Shown: in pieces, positions 8,609-17,305 of the stretch | Layout of the letters: the number at the start of each line of letters is the position of its first letter | Numbering within the stretch: the first letter of the stretch is position 1 | Assembly: GCA_963752815.1 (NCBI GenBank) | Contig: CAVVZI010000006.1 | Span: 372,001 to 436,000, forward strand | DNA length: 64,000 nucleotides | Origin: Sva-07 sp963752815 | GTDB taxonomy: Bacteria > Actinomycetota > Acidimicrobiia > Acidimicrobiales > Ilumatobacteraceae | Direction of reading: 5' to 3' | Made by a program: the position numbers and the translations under genes | Notes under the pieces: generated by a model | What the model was told of the DNA's origin: nothing | The model's database searches: none | What the model saw: the letters and a program-made list of their open reading frames with translations, nothing else

Positions 8609-9826
8609 AGTCCTCGCTCGATCCACTGCTCCCCGAGGCGCAGGTCGACCCCGATGCGCGTCCGGCACTCGACTGGCCGACCGACCCGTGGGACGCCACC
8701 GATCAGACGGGCACGGTCGAGCGCCTCCGCCGGCAGACGCGTCCGCTCAAGTGGATCGTGTACACGGCGATGGTGCTCGGCATCGTCATGGTCATGATCG
8801 CCGGTGCGGTCGGCTGGTGGTACCTGGGCAAGATGAATCCCGAGGGTGCTGCCGGCGACGTGCAGAGCTTCACCGTCGCCGAGACCGACGATGTCGATTC
8901 GATCGCCCAGCGTCTCTACGACCAGGGTCTGATCAGCGACGTCGGTGTGTTCGAGTGGTACGTCGACCGCAACGGCGGGCTCGAGATCACCCCCGGCTAC
9001 TACGAGATCCGCCCCAACGACCACATGGGCAACGTGCTCGGACGCTTGCGGACACCACCGGGCCAGACGTACACCAAGGTCACCTTCCCCGAGGGTTTCA
9101 CCGTCGCCAAGATGGCCGAGCGGCTCGACGTCACCGTCGACCGCCTGACGGCCACCGATTTCCTGGCCGCGGCGAACGACCCGTCGATCCGTTCGTCGTT
9201 CCAGCCGCCCGAGGTGTACGTCGCTCGAGGGGATGCTGTTCCCCGACACGTACCAGGTGTCGAACGCCGAGAGTGAGGGTCAGATCATCGAGCGGATGAT
9301 CGCGCTGATGGAGCGGGTCGGCGAGCAGGAGGACATCGTCAACGGCGCGGCGGCCGTGGGACGGTCGCCGTACGAGATCCTGATCATCGCGTCGATGATC
9401 GAACGCGAGGCCGGCGTCGAAGCTGACCGCGCCAAGATCGCCCGCGTCATCTACAACCGGCTCTTCTTCCAGATGCCGCTCGCCATCGACGCGACCGTCT
9501 TGTACGGCGCGGCCCAGGCAGGACTCGACCCGACGCTGCCGTTCTCCGAAGTGCGTCAGATCCCGGGCCCGTACAACACGTATCTGAATGCCGGTCTGCC
9601 GCCGACGCCGATCGCCAATCCCGGCCGGGCGTCGATCCAGGCTGCGCTCCACCCGGCGCCCAACCCGTCGGTCGGCGACCCGATCTGCGTCGATCTGCCC
9701 GATCCGAGCCGGTGCTACTACCTGTACTACGTGCTCGGGAACGAGGACGGCAGCCACGTGTTCGCCTCCACGCCGGAGCAGCACGACGCCAACGTCGAAA
9801 AGGCGCGCGAAGCCGGGCTTCTGTGA
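8605..9826 (+). CDS. mltG: Endolytic murein transglycosylase, frameshifted as written
   Basis: MltG (YceG family) cuts nascent peptidoglycan strands at the membrane. There is a cytoplasmic N-terminus of about 48 residues, one membrane segment (WIVYTAMVLGIVMVMIAG), a LysM-like region, and the catalytic domain with MIEREAG and LPFSEVRQIPGPYNTY. The frame breaks at about 9218-9222. The upstream part ends in ...PPEVY and the downstream frame resumes at SLEGMLFPDTY, a family hallmark. Restoring one CG in ACGT (to ACGCGT) gives a continuous 407-residue protein. The break is probably a sequence error. Confidence 0.9.
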
Positions 9827-10674
9827 ACGGATCCGCCAGGGGCGGAGCGGGCGGTCTCGCGGTCCTGATCGGTTCGCCGGTCGCCCACAGCCTGTCACCG
9901 GCCATCCATCGGGCCGCGTTCGCCGCGGCCGGGATCGACTGGTCGTACGCCGCCCTCGAGGTGGCCGAGGGTCGTGGCGGCGAGGCGGTCGAGGCGATGC
10001 GGTTGCTGGGCATCGACGGGATGTCGGTCACCATGCCGCACAAGACCGCCGTCGCCGACGCGGTCGACCGGCTCGAGCCGGCGGCGCGGTCGTTGCGGTC
10101 GGTCAACACGGTGAGCTGGGACGGCGAGGAGTTGGTCGGGTCGAGCACCGACGGCGCCGGGTTCGTCGCCTCGTTGGCCGAGGTCGGCATCGACGTCGCC
10201 TCGGCACGGGTCGCCGTGATCGGTGCCGGTGGTGCGGCCCGATCGGTGATCGACGCGCTCGGCCGAGCGGGAACGAGCGACATCACCGTGCTCAACCGTT
10301 CCCACGAGGCCGCCGAACGGGCGGCCCAATTGGCGACGGCCGCATCGGTCGGGATCGTCAGCGACGTCACCCGTGCCGACATCGTCGTCAACGCGACGAG
10401 CGTCGGGATGGGGGTGGTGCCCTCGGGTGCAACCGAGTCGGACCTGCCGTGCGCGCCCGACCTGCTGCGCCCCGAGCAGGTGGTGGTCGATCTGGTGTAC
10501 CACCCGCTGCGGACCGCGTGGCTCACGGCCGCCGACGCGGTCGGCGCGCGCACCGTCGACGGTCTCGGCATGTTGATCCATCAGGCCGCGCTGCAGCAGC
10601 AGCACTGGCTCGGCACGTTGCCCGACGTGGCCGTGATGCGCGCCGCCGCCGAGTCAGCCCTCCTGGCCCGCTGA
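9823..10674 (+). CDS. aroE: Shikimate dehydrogenase
   Basis: A 283-residue NADPH-dependent enzyme reducing 3-dehydroshikimate to shikimate. The substrate site is SHSLSP-like (AHSLSPAIH, near residue 20) with MPHK (near residue 69, catalytic Lys) and NTVS. The dinucleotide-binding motif is VIGAGGAARSV, near residue 130, and GLGMLIHQAA near the end is conserved. GTG at 9823 overlaps the mltG stop (GTGA). aroC, aroK and aroB follow, giving four shikimate-pathway genes in a row. Confidence 0.95.
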   Translation: MNGSARGGAGGLAVLIGSPVAHSLSPAIHRAAFAAAGIDWSYAALEVAEGRGGEAVEAMRLLGIDGMSVTMPHKTAVADAVDRLEPAARSLRSVNTVSWDGEELVGSSTDGAGFVASLAEVGIDVASARVAVIGAGGAARSVIDALGRAGTSDITVLNRSHEAAERAAQLATAASVGIVSDVTRADIVVNATSVGMGVVPSGATESDLPCAPDLLRPEQVVVDLVYHPLRTAWLTAADAVGARTVDGLGMLIHQAALQQQHWLGTLPDVAVMRAAAESALLAR

Positions 10675-10768
10675 CAACGACCCTGCGATGAGCGAACGGA
10701 CCGAGGGGTGGGCCGTTGGCTCACCGCACTCGGGGTGAACGGGCGGCGGGGTGAGGAGGGGCGACGGA

Positions 10769-10774
10769 TAGCCT
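10769..10774 (+). promoter_or_regulatory. Putative -10 (TAGCCT), leaderless type, for aroC
   Basis: TAGCCT ends 7 nt before the aroC ATG. The 107-nt gap after aroE and this hexamer suggest that aroC-aroK-aroB has its own promoter. Confidence 0.45.
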
Positions 10775-10781
10775 CGGAGCG

Positions 10782-11948
10782 ATGCTTCGTTATCTCACCG
10801 CGGGCGAATCGCACGGCCAGGCGCTGGTCGTCGTGATGGAGGGCCTCCCCGCCGGACTCGAGGTCACCGTCGAGGACATCCAGGCCGAGATGGCCCGGCG
10901 ACGCCTCGGGTACGGCCGCGGCCCGCGGCAACGCTTCGAGCAGGACGAACTGACCCTGATCGGCGGGGTGCGTCACGGCCGCACGCTCGGGTCACCGATC
11001 GCCATCGAGATCAAGAACAGCGAATGGTTCCGCAGCGACAAGTGGCACGAGGAGATGAGCCCGGCGCCCGGCGCCACCAAGGATCCGCTCACCCAGGTCA
11101 GGCCCGGCCACGCCGACCTCGCCGGGATGCAGAAGTACGGGTTCACCGATGCCCGCGACGTGCTCGAACGGGCGAGCGCCCGGGAAACGGCGGCCCGCGT
11201 CGCTGCCGGTGCCGTTGCCAAGTTGCTCCTCAGGACGCTCGACATCGAGATCATCTCGCACGTCATCCAGATGGGCACGGCCACCGTGCCGGCCGACGCG
11301 CCGCGCCCCACACCGGAGCAGCTCGATCGGGTCGACGAGAACCAGGTGCGCTGCTTCGATCTCGACGCCAGCGAGGCGATGATCGCCGAGATCAAGGCGG
11401 CGTCGAAGGACGGTGACTCGCTCGGCGGCGTGGTCGAGGTGCTCGGCTTCGGCATCCCGGTCGGCCTCGGCAGCCACGTGCACTGGGACCGCAAGCTCGA
11501 CGCGCAACTCGCGCAGGCGATCATGAGCATCCAGGCCGTGAAGGGCGTGGAGATCGGCGACGGGTTCGAGGTCGCCGGCCGGCGGGGGAGCGTGGCCCAC
11601 GATCCGATCCGGTGGGACGCCGACGCCCACGAGTACCGCCGTGACAGCACGCTCGCGGGCGGCACGGAGGGCGGCATCTCGACCGGTGAACTGCTCGTCG
11701 TCCGGGCGGCGATGAAGCCGCTGGCGACGCTCAACAAGCCGACGCTCGAGACCGTCGACACCGCCACCAAGGAATCGGCCGTCTCGTTCAAGGAGCGCAC
11801 GGACGTCACCGCGGTGCCGGCGATGGGGGTGGTCGCCGAGACGATGGTCGCGCTCGTGATCGCGGCCGAGGCACAACGCAAGTTCGGCGGCGATTCGGTC
11901 GACGAATTCGTGCGCAACGCCGCCGCGTTCCGCGCCACGCTGCCGTGA
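10782..11948 (+). CDS. aroC: Chorismate synthase
   Basis: A 388-residue FMN-dependent enzyme converting EPSP to chorismate, the last shared step of aromatic synthesis. Family signatures are GESHGQALV (residues 8-16), the RRRLGYGRGPR segment near 40, PGHADLAG near 108, ARETAARVAAGAVAK near 127, and the C-terminal RTDVTAVPA. Length is typical. It overlaps aroK by 4 nt (GTGA), so the two are translationally coupled. Confidence 0.98.
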   Translation: MLRYLTAGESHGQALVVVMEGLPAGLEVTVEDIQAEMARRRLGYGRGPRQRFEQDELTLIGGVRHGRTLGSPIAIEIKNSEWFRSDKWHEEMSPAPGATKDPLTQVRPGHADLAGMQKYGFTDARDVLERASARETAARVAAGAVAKLLLRTLDIEIISHVIQMGTATVPADAPRPTPEQLDRVDENQVRCFDLDASEAMIAEIKAASKDGDSLGGVVEVLGFGIPVGLGSHVHWDRKLDAQLAQAIMSIQAVKGVEIGDGFEVAGRRGSVAHDPIRWDADAHEYRRDSTLAGGTEGGISTGELLVVRAAMKPLATLNKPTLETVDTATKESAVSFKERTDVTAVPAMGVVAETMVALVIAAEAQRKFGGDSVDEFVRNAAAFRATLP

Positions 11949-12499
11949 CCGCCGCGGGCGCCGACCGCTGCACGGCCGACCAGCACATCGACCGACGGCA
12001 CATCGTGTTGGTCGGGATGATGGGAGCCGGAAAATCGTCGGTCGGCCGGGTGCTCGCCGCCAGGCTCGATCGTCCGCTGCTCGACACGGACGAACTGGTC
12101 GAGGCGTCGACCGGGCGCACCGTGCGGGAGATCTGGGTCACCGACGGCGAACCCGCGTACCGGGTGCTCGAGGCCGACGTACTGGCCGACGCGTTGGCGG
12201 CGCCGACACCGAGCGTGATCGCCGCCGCCGGCGGGATCGTGCTCGGCGAACGCAACCGCGTGGCGTTGAAGGCCTCCGACGCATACGTGGTGTGGCTGCT
12301 CGCCGACGTCGACGTCCTGCTGCAACGGGTGCGCAACGGTGGCCACCGGCCTTTGCTCGACGACGACCCGGAGGGCACACTGCGCAGGATGTTCGTCGAA
12401 CGTGAGGCGCTCTACCGCGAGGTGGCGAGCGCGATCGTGTCGGTCGACCACCGCTCGGTGAACGACGTGGCCCAGGCGGTGCTCCGATGCCGCGCGTGA
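11945..12499 (+). CDS. aroK: Shikimate kinase
   Basis: A 184-residue P-loop kinase phosphorylating shikimate at O3. The Walker A is VGMMGAGKSSVG near residue 21. LLDTDELVE near 42 provides the Mg/shikimate Asp, AAAGGIV near 92 is the shikimate Gly-rich loop, and RPLLDDDP is the lid. There are about 15 extra residues before the fold. It overlaps aroB by 13 nt. Confidence 0.95.
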   Translation: MTAAGADRCTADQHIDRRHIVLVGMMGAGKSSVGRVLAARLDRPLLDTDELVEASTGRTVREIWVTDGEPAYRVLEADVLADALAAPTPSVIAAAGGIVLGERNRVALKASDAYVVWLLADVDVLLQRVRNGGHRPLLDDDPEGTLRRMFVEREALYREVASAIVSVDHRSVNDVAQAVLRCRA

Positions 12500-13494
12500 C
12501 GGTTCCCCTCGACCCGCCGTACGACGTCGTCGTCGGCCGCGAGGCGATCGGTGAGCTGCGTGCGCTCCTGCCCGCGTCGACGCGCCGCGCCGCCGTGGTG
12601 ACGCAACCCGGCATCGGGCTGCAGCCCGACCTGGCGGGCCTCGACGTCGAGGTGTACGAGATCGGCACGACCGAGCAGTCGAAGTCGTTGGCGACGATCG
12701 AGACGCTCACCCGTGGATTCGCCCGCCAGGGCCTCACGCGCCACGACGTCGTGATCGGCGTCGGCGGTGGGCTCGTCACGGACGTGGCCGGATTCGCCGC
12801 CGCCAGCTGGCATCGAGGCACCCCCGTGGTGCATGTGGCGACCACGCTCCTGGGGATGATCGACGCCGCCGTCGGCGGCAAGACCGGCGTCAACCTTCCC
12901 GAGGGGAAGAACCTCGTGGGCGCGTTCTGGCAACCGTCCGGGGTGATCTGCGACCTCGACGCGCTCGACACACTCCCGGCCCGGGAGATGCGCTGCGGGC
13001 TCGGCGAGATGGCGAAGTACCACTTCCTCACGGGTGACGATCTGCTCGCGATGGACCTCGACGACCGCATCGCCCGTTGCATCGAGATCAAGGCCGAGGT
13101 GGTGGCTTCCGATGAGCGCGAGGGCGGCCGGCGGGCGCTGCTCAACTACGGCCACACGCTGGCCCACGCACTGGAGACCGCCACCGACCACGAGCTCGCG
13201 CACGGCGAGGCGGTGGCCGTCGGGCTGATCTTCGCCGCCGAACTGGCGCACGAACTCGGCCGCATCGATCAGGCCCGCGTCGGCGAGCACCGCCGGGTCG
13301 TCGCCGGCGAGTACGACCTGATGACCTCGCCGCCAGCCGGTCTCGATGTCGACGAACTCCTCGCGTTGATGGGGCGCGACAAGAAGGCGCTCGACGGTTT
13401 GACGTTCGTCCTCGACGGCCCGGCCGGGGTGGAGGTCGTCAACGACGTCGACGCCGACGTCGTCCGCAAGGTGCTGGAACGGACCGTGCCGTGA
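12487..13494 (+). CDS. aroB: 3-dehydroquinate synthase
   Basis: A 335-residue NAD- and metal-dependent enzyme making 3-dehydroquinate from DAHP. The NAD-binding motif is GVGGGLVTDVAGFAA near residue 93, with substrate and metal residues in GGKTGVNLPEGKN near 134 and the metal-binding HTLAHALE near 220 and HGEAVAVG near 238. It overlaps aroK upstream and the peptidase gene downstream (GTGA), so aroC to the peptidase reads as one operon. Confidence 0.97.
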   Translation: MPRVTVPLDPPYDVVVGREAIGELRALLPASTRRAAVVTQPGIGLQPDLAGLDVEVYEIGTTEQSKSLATIETLTRGFARQGLTRHDVVIGVGGGLVTDVAGFAAASWHRGTPVVHVATTLLGMIDAAVGGKTGVNLPEGKNLVGAFWQPSGVICDLDALDTLPAREMRCGLGEMAKYHFLTGDDLLAMDLDDRIARCIEIKAEVVASDEREGGRRALLNYGHTLAHALETATDHELAHGEAVAVGLIFAAELAHELGRIDQARVGEHRRVVAGEYDLMTSPPAGLDVDELLALMGRDKKALDGLTFVLDGPAGVEVVNDVDADVVRKVLERTVP

Positions 13495-14621
13495 CGACTG
13501 CCGCCGCCTTCGACCGCGCGGCCCTCCCGCCGATCGAGCACGCCGCACGCGTCGATGCGGTCCGTTCCGCGCTCGTCGCGGGAGATGCGGCCTTCGACGC
13601 GTTCGTCTACACCGACCTGATCGACGTTCGCTGGCTGACCGGCTTCAGCGGATCGAACGGCTGGGCGATCGTCACCGCCGATGACCTGATCCTCGGCACC
13701 GACGGGCGTTACGGCGACCGCGCTCGCGCCGAGACTGCCACGAGTGGCGCCCGCGTGTTCGCCGAGACGTCTCGTGTCCGGCTCGACGAGCGGCTCGTCG
13801 AGGCGGTGCGATCGGCGGCGCGGGTCGGGCTCGACCCCGCGACGACGTCCCAATCGGAGTGGACCCGGCTCACCACCGACATCTCCCTCGTCGCCGTCGC
13901 CTCCGCGGTCAAGGAGCACCGGCAAGTCAAGGACGAGGCCGAGATCGCCCGGATCGCGGCCGCCGCGGCCGCTGCCGATGCGGCGCTCGCCGAGGTGGAA
14001 CCGATGCTCTTCGCGACGGTCGACTCGCCGGTCACCGAGGCGGACGTCCGCAACGAGCTCGAGTATCGGATGCGCCGCTTCGGGGCGGACGATCGCAGCT
14101 ACGAGACGATCGTGGCGGCCGGGCCCGAGCACGGTGCCCGTCCCCACCATGAACCGACCGCTCGGCCGATCGTCGAGGGCGACACCGTGATCATCGACGT
14201 CGGCGCGCTCGTCGACGGCTACCACTCCGACATGACCCGCTCGTACGTGATCGGCGAGCCCACCGGTCGCCAGCGCGAGCTGTACGAGCTGGTGTCGACG
14301 TCGCAGCGCGCCGGGATCGCGGCCGTCGGTGGCGGCATCGCCGCTCGCGACGTCGATCGCGCCAGCCGTGACGTGTTCGCCGAGGCCGGATACGGCGACT
14401 GGTACCTCCACGGCACCGGTCACGGCGTCGGCCTCGAGATCCACGAACGCCCGTTCCATTCGCTCGCATCCGACGATCGCATCGACACCGGCAACGTGGT
14501 GACCGTCGAACCCGGCCTCTATCGTGTCGGTTTCGGTGGATTCCGGATCGAGGACCTCCTCGTCGTCACCGAGCACGGTTCGCGCCGCCTCACGCACGCG
14601 CCCGAGCGACCGTTCAACTGA
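13491..14621 (+). CDS. Xaa-Pro aminopeptidase / M24 family metallopeptidase
   Basis: A 376-residue cytoplasmic peptidase with a creatinase-like N-terminal domain and a pita-bread catalytic domain from about residue 135. The metal ligands are visible: Asp in IIDVGALVDGYHSDMTR, His in HGTGHGVGLEIHE, Glu in VVTVEPGLY and Glu in FRIEDLLVV. This aroB-peptidase-efp-nusB order is common in actinobacteria, where the gene is usually called pepQ or pepP. The link with efp suggests a role in turning over Pro-containing peptides, which is inference. Confidence 0.9.
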   Translation: MTTAAAFDRAALPPIEHAARVDAVRSALVAGDAAFDAFVYTDLIDVRWLTGFSGSNGWAIVTADDLILGTDGRYGDRARAETATSGARVFAETSRVRLDERLVEAVRSAARVGLDPATTSQSEWTRLTTDISLVAVASAVKEHRQVKDEAEIARIAAAAAAADAALAEVEPMLFATVDSPVTEADVRNELEYRMRRFGADDRSYETIVAAGPEHGARPHHEPTARPIVEGDTVIIDVGALVDGYHSDMTRSYVIGEPTGRQRELYELVSTSQRAGIAAVGGGIAARDVDRASRDVFAEAGYGDWYLHGTGHGVGLEIHERPFHSLASDDRIDTGNVVTVEPGLYRVGFGGFRIEDLLVVTEHGSRRLTHAPERPFN

Positions 14622-14645
14622 TCACCCATTCCAAAGGGACCACAC

Positions 14646-15209
14646 ATGCCACAGATCTCCGTCAACGACTTGAGGAACGGGATCACTCTCGAACTCGACA
14701 ACGGCCTGTTCCAGGTCGTCGAGTTCCAACACGTCAAGCCCGGCAAGGGCGGCGCCTTCGTGCGCACCAAGATCCGCAACGTCCGCAACGGGGCGGTGAT
14801 CGACAAGACGTTCAACGCCGGCATCAAGGTCGAGCAGGCGATCGTCGATCGCCAGGACATGCAGTTCCTGTACAAGGACGGCGGTGAGTACGTGTTCATG
14901 AACACGAGCACCTACGACCAGATGCACGTCCCCCAGGCGGCGCTCGGCGATGCCGCCGACTACCTGACCGAGCAGATGATCGCCCAGATCGCCATCTACC
15001 AGGGTGAGATCATCGGCGTCGAGATCGCCGCCTCGGTCGAGCTCGTCATCGCCCAGACCGAACCGGGAGTGCAGGGCGACCGCGTGTCCGGCGCCCGCAA
15101 GCCGGCGACGCTCGAGACCGGCAAGGTGCTCCAGGTGCCGCTGTTCGTCGAGATCGGCGACAAGATCAAGGTCGACACCCGCACCGGCGACTACATCACC
15201 CGCGTCTGA
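14646..15209 (+). CDS. efp: Elongation factor P
   Basis: A 187-residue translation factor that enters stalled ribosomes at polyproline stretches. It has three beta-barrel domains: KOW-like N-terminal, central OB, and a C-terminal OB with the signature KIKVDTRTGDYITRV. The tip loop reads KPGKGGAFVRTK with Lys at the position modified in other bacteria; no modification genes are seen here. AAAGGGA lies 9 nt upstream of the ATG. Confidence 0.98.
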   Translation: MPQISVNDLRNGITLELDNGLFQVVEFQHVKPGKGGAFVRTKIRNVRNGAVIDKTFNAGIKVEQAIVDRQDMQFLYKDGGEYVFMNTSTYDQMHVPQAALGDAADYLTEQMIAQIAIYQGEIIGVEIAASVELVIAQTEPGVQGDRVSGARKPATLETGKVLQVPLFVEIGDKIKVDTRTGDYITRV

Positions 15210-15223
15210 TCGCCGCCGATCCG

Positions 15224-15631
15224 ATGCCTTCACTGCCGCGCCCCGACGAACGCTCCGACGCGCGCGAACGCGCCCTGTACCTGCTGTACGAAGCCGAATC
15301 GAAGGGCATCGCGCCGGCCGACGCACTCGCCCTGCAGGTCCTCGAACCCGACGCCCTCACGGCCGAACTGGTGGCCGGCGTCGGCGAGCACCGCGAACGG
15401 CTCGACGCCGCGATCGCGGCGCGGGCCAAGGGTTGGACGCTCGACCGCATGCCCGTGATCGACCTGAACGTGTTGCGGATCGCGTCGTTCGAGCTGGCCG
15501 AACGCCCCGAGGTGCCGGTCGCCGTCGTCCTCGACGAGGCGGTCGAGCTCGCCAAGCGGTTCTCCACCGACGACAGCGGTCGCTTCGTGAACGGTGTGCT
15601 GTCGGCCCTGGCCGGCGACCTGCGAACATAG
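15224..15631 (+). CDS. nusB: Transcription antitermination factor NusB
   Basis: A 135-residue all-helical RNA-binding protein that pairs with NusE (S10) on boxA of rRNA transcripts. Typical features are the N-terminal RERALYLLYEAE, the RMPVIDLNVLRIASFEL segment, and the C-terminal FVNGVLSALA. It follows efp by 14 nt. Candidate boxA targets occur in the rRNA operon of this window. Confidence 0.95.
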   Translation: MPSLPRPDERSDARERALYLLYEAESKGIAPADALALQVLEPDALTAELVAGVGEHRERLDAAIAARAKGWTLDRMPVIDLNVLRIASFELAERPEVPVAVVLDEAVELAKRFSTDDSGRFVNGVLSALAGDLRT

Positions 15632-15637
15632 AAGGCG

Positions 15638-17218
15638 ATGTCCGAGTCGACCGTCGAGAACGTTCGCGGGCGGCGGCATTCGACGAGCGTGCTCGACGAT
15701 CGACCGATCGGCGACGCCGTGGACGATGCCGTCGGGGCCCCGACGTACTCGTGGCGGCGTCCCACGGTCCCGCTGCTGATCGTCCTCGGTGCCGTGGCGA
15801 TCTACACGTGGTACTTCACGAAGCGTTCGCTCGACATCCACCATGCGCTCGGCACGTCGACGTACGACTCGGCGCTCTACGACCAGGGGATGTGGCTCCT
15901 GTCGAGGTTCAAGGCCCCGTTCAGCACGTTGATGGGCCGCAACCTGTTCGGCGACCACACGTCGTTCGTGCTGTTCCTCCTGGTGCCCTTCTACTGGCTG
16001 TTCCCCAGTGCGGGCATCATGTTCTTCGCCCAGTCGCTGGCCATCGGCGCCGGCGCGATCCCGGTGTTCCTGTACGGGCGGCGGCGGCTCGGGTCGGAGT
16101 GGTTCGCCATCGTCGGCGCGGCGACGTATCTGCTCCACCCGGCGGTCGGCTGGACCAATCTCGAGAACTTCCATCCCGACGCGTTCCTCGGGGTGTTCGT
16201 CGGATTCGCCATCTACGCCGCGCTCGAATCGAAATGGCGGCTGTACGTCGTGTTCGTCGTGCTGTCGCTGCTCGTGAAGGAGGACGCGTCGCTGGTGATC
16301 GTGCCCCTCGGGATCTGGGTGGCGGTCAAGCGCGACCGGCGCATCGGCCTGTTGACGATCGTCGGCAGCGTGGCCTTCATGATCACGGCGATGTACCTCG
16401 TCATGCGGAACCTGATCGGGGTGCCCACCCGCAACGGCTGGCGGATCCCGTTCGGTGGCCCGCGCGGCGTGATCGACACGGCGGTGACGAACCCGACACA
16501 GTTGAGCGACTACCTGTCGAGTGAGGAACGGCCCTGGTACATCTGGCAGATGACGGCGCCGTTCGCCTGGTTGTTCCTGCGACTCCCGAGCGTCGCCGCC
16601 ATCAGTGCGCTCGTGTTGTTCACGAACATCCTGAGCACGTTCTGGTACCAGCACCAGATCGAGTACCACTACAGCCTGATCGCCGTGCCGGCGCTCTCGA
16701 TCGGCACGGTGTACGCGATCGGCGCGGTGCGCGAACACGTCGAGTGGTCGGGCAACGTCGTGCCGCTCCGGGGAGTCGCGGTGCTCGTGCTCGGGGTCGC
16801 CACGCTGGTCACGGCCACGCTCTGGGCGCCGGTGCCGTGGGGTGATCAGCCGCAGTACTACGGCGATCCGAACGCTGCCGAAGCCGTTGCCGCCCGGGAG
16901 CTGATGGCCGAGATCCCCGGTGACGCCGTCGTGTCGGCCCACTACCGGATCACACCGCAGCTGGCCCACCGGGAGGAGATCTACCAGTTCCCGACGCCGT
17001 TCCGGGTCGTGCTGTACGGGCCCGACACGTCGATCGAGGGGTCCCGTCTGGAGGATCGAGCGGAACGGGTCGAGTACGTGATGATCCCGACCGCCCAGGA
17101 CGCCCAGCTCCAGGCCGACTGGGCCGCGATCGCACCGGCCTTCGAGCTCGTCGACTCGAACGACTACTGGCTCCTCTACCACCGCAACCCCGCCGTGCCC
17201 CTCCCGCCGCTGCCCTAG
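15638..17218 (+). CDS. DUF2079 family multi-pass membrane protein
   Basis: A 526-residue integral membrane protein with about nine or ten hydrophobic segments (first near residues 45-63; others at roughly 120, 145, 185, 205, 245, 300, 320 and 365) and a soluble C-terminal tail of about 130 residues. The N-terminal loop carries STYDSALYDQGMW, typical of the DUF2079 family, which is related to GT-C type glycosyltransferases. A lipid-linked sugar transfer at the cell envelope is plausible but unproven. The ATG lies 6 nt after nusB. Confidence 0.82.
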   Translation: MSESTVENVRGRRHSTSVLDDRPIGDAVDDAVGAPTYSWRRPTVPLLIVLGAVAIYTWYFTKRSLDIHHALGTSTYDSALYDQGMWLLSRFKAPFSTLMGRNLFGDHTSFVLFLLVPFYWLFPSAGIMFFAQSLAIGAGAIPVFLYGRRRLGSEWFAIVGAATYLLHPAVGWTNLENFHPDAFLGVFVGFAIYAALESKWRLYVVFVVLSLLVKEDASLVIVPLGIWVAVKRDRRIGLLTIVGSVAFMITAMYLVMRNLIGVPTRNGWRIPFGGPRGVIDTAVTNPTQLSDYLSSEERPWYIWQMTAPFAWLFLRLPSVAAISALVLFTNILSTFWYQHQIEYHYSLIAVPALSIGTVYAIGAVREHVEWSGNVVPLRGVAVLVLGVATLVTATLWAPVPWGDQPQYYGDPNAAEAVAARELMAEIPGDAVVSAHYRITPQLAHREEIYQFPTPFRVVLYGPDTSIEGSRLEDRAERVEYVMIPTAQDAQLQADWAAIAPAFELVDSNDYWLLYHRNPAVPLPPLP

Positions 17219-17233
17219 TTGGCTCGGCCGGCC

Positions 17234-17264
17234 GGTTCGTTCTGGCCCCGGCCCCAAACGAACC
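17234..17264 (+). repeat. 31-bp interspersed palindrome, family 1, copy 3
   Basis: Arms GGTTCGTT and AACGAACC with a GC-rich 15-nt core. It lies 16 nt after the DUF2079 gene in a convergent junction. Confidence 0.9.
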
Positions 17265-17270
17265 CAACTC

Positions 17271-17301
17271 GGTTCGTTCTGGCCCTGGCCCCAAACGAAC
17301 C
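17271..17301 (+). repeat. 31-bp interspersed palindrome, family 1, copy 4
   Basis: Same arms, same orientation as copy 3 and 6 nt after it. It ends 4 nt from the stop of the convergent deacylase gene. As a pair of hairpins between convergent genes, copies 3 and 4 could work as a bidirectional terminator. Confidence 0.9.
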
Positions 17302-17305
17302 GAAC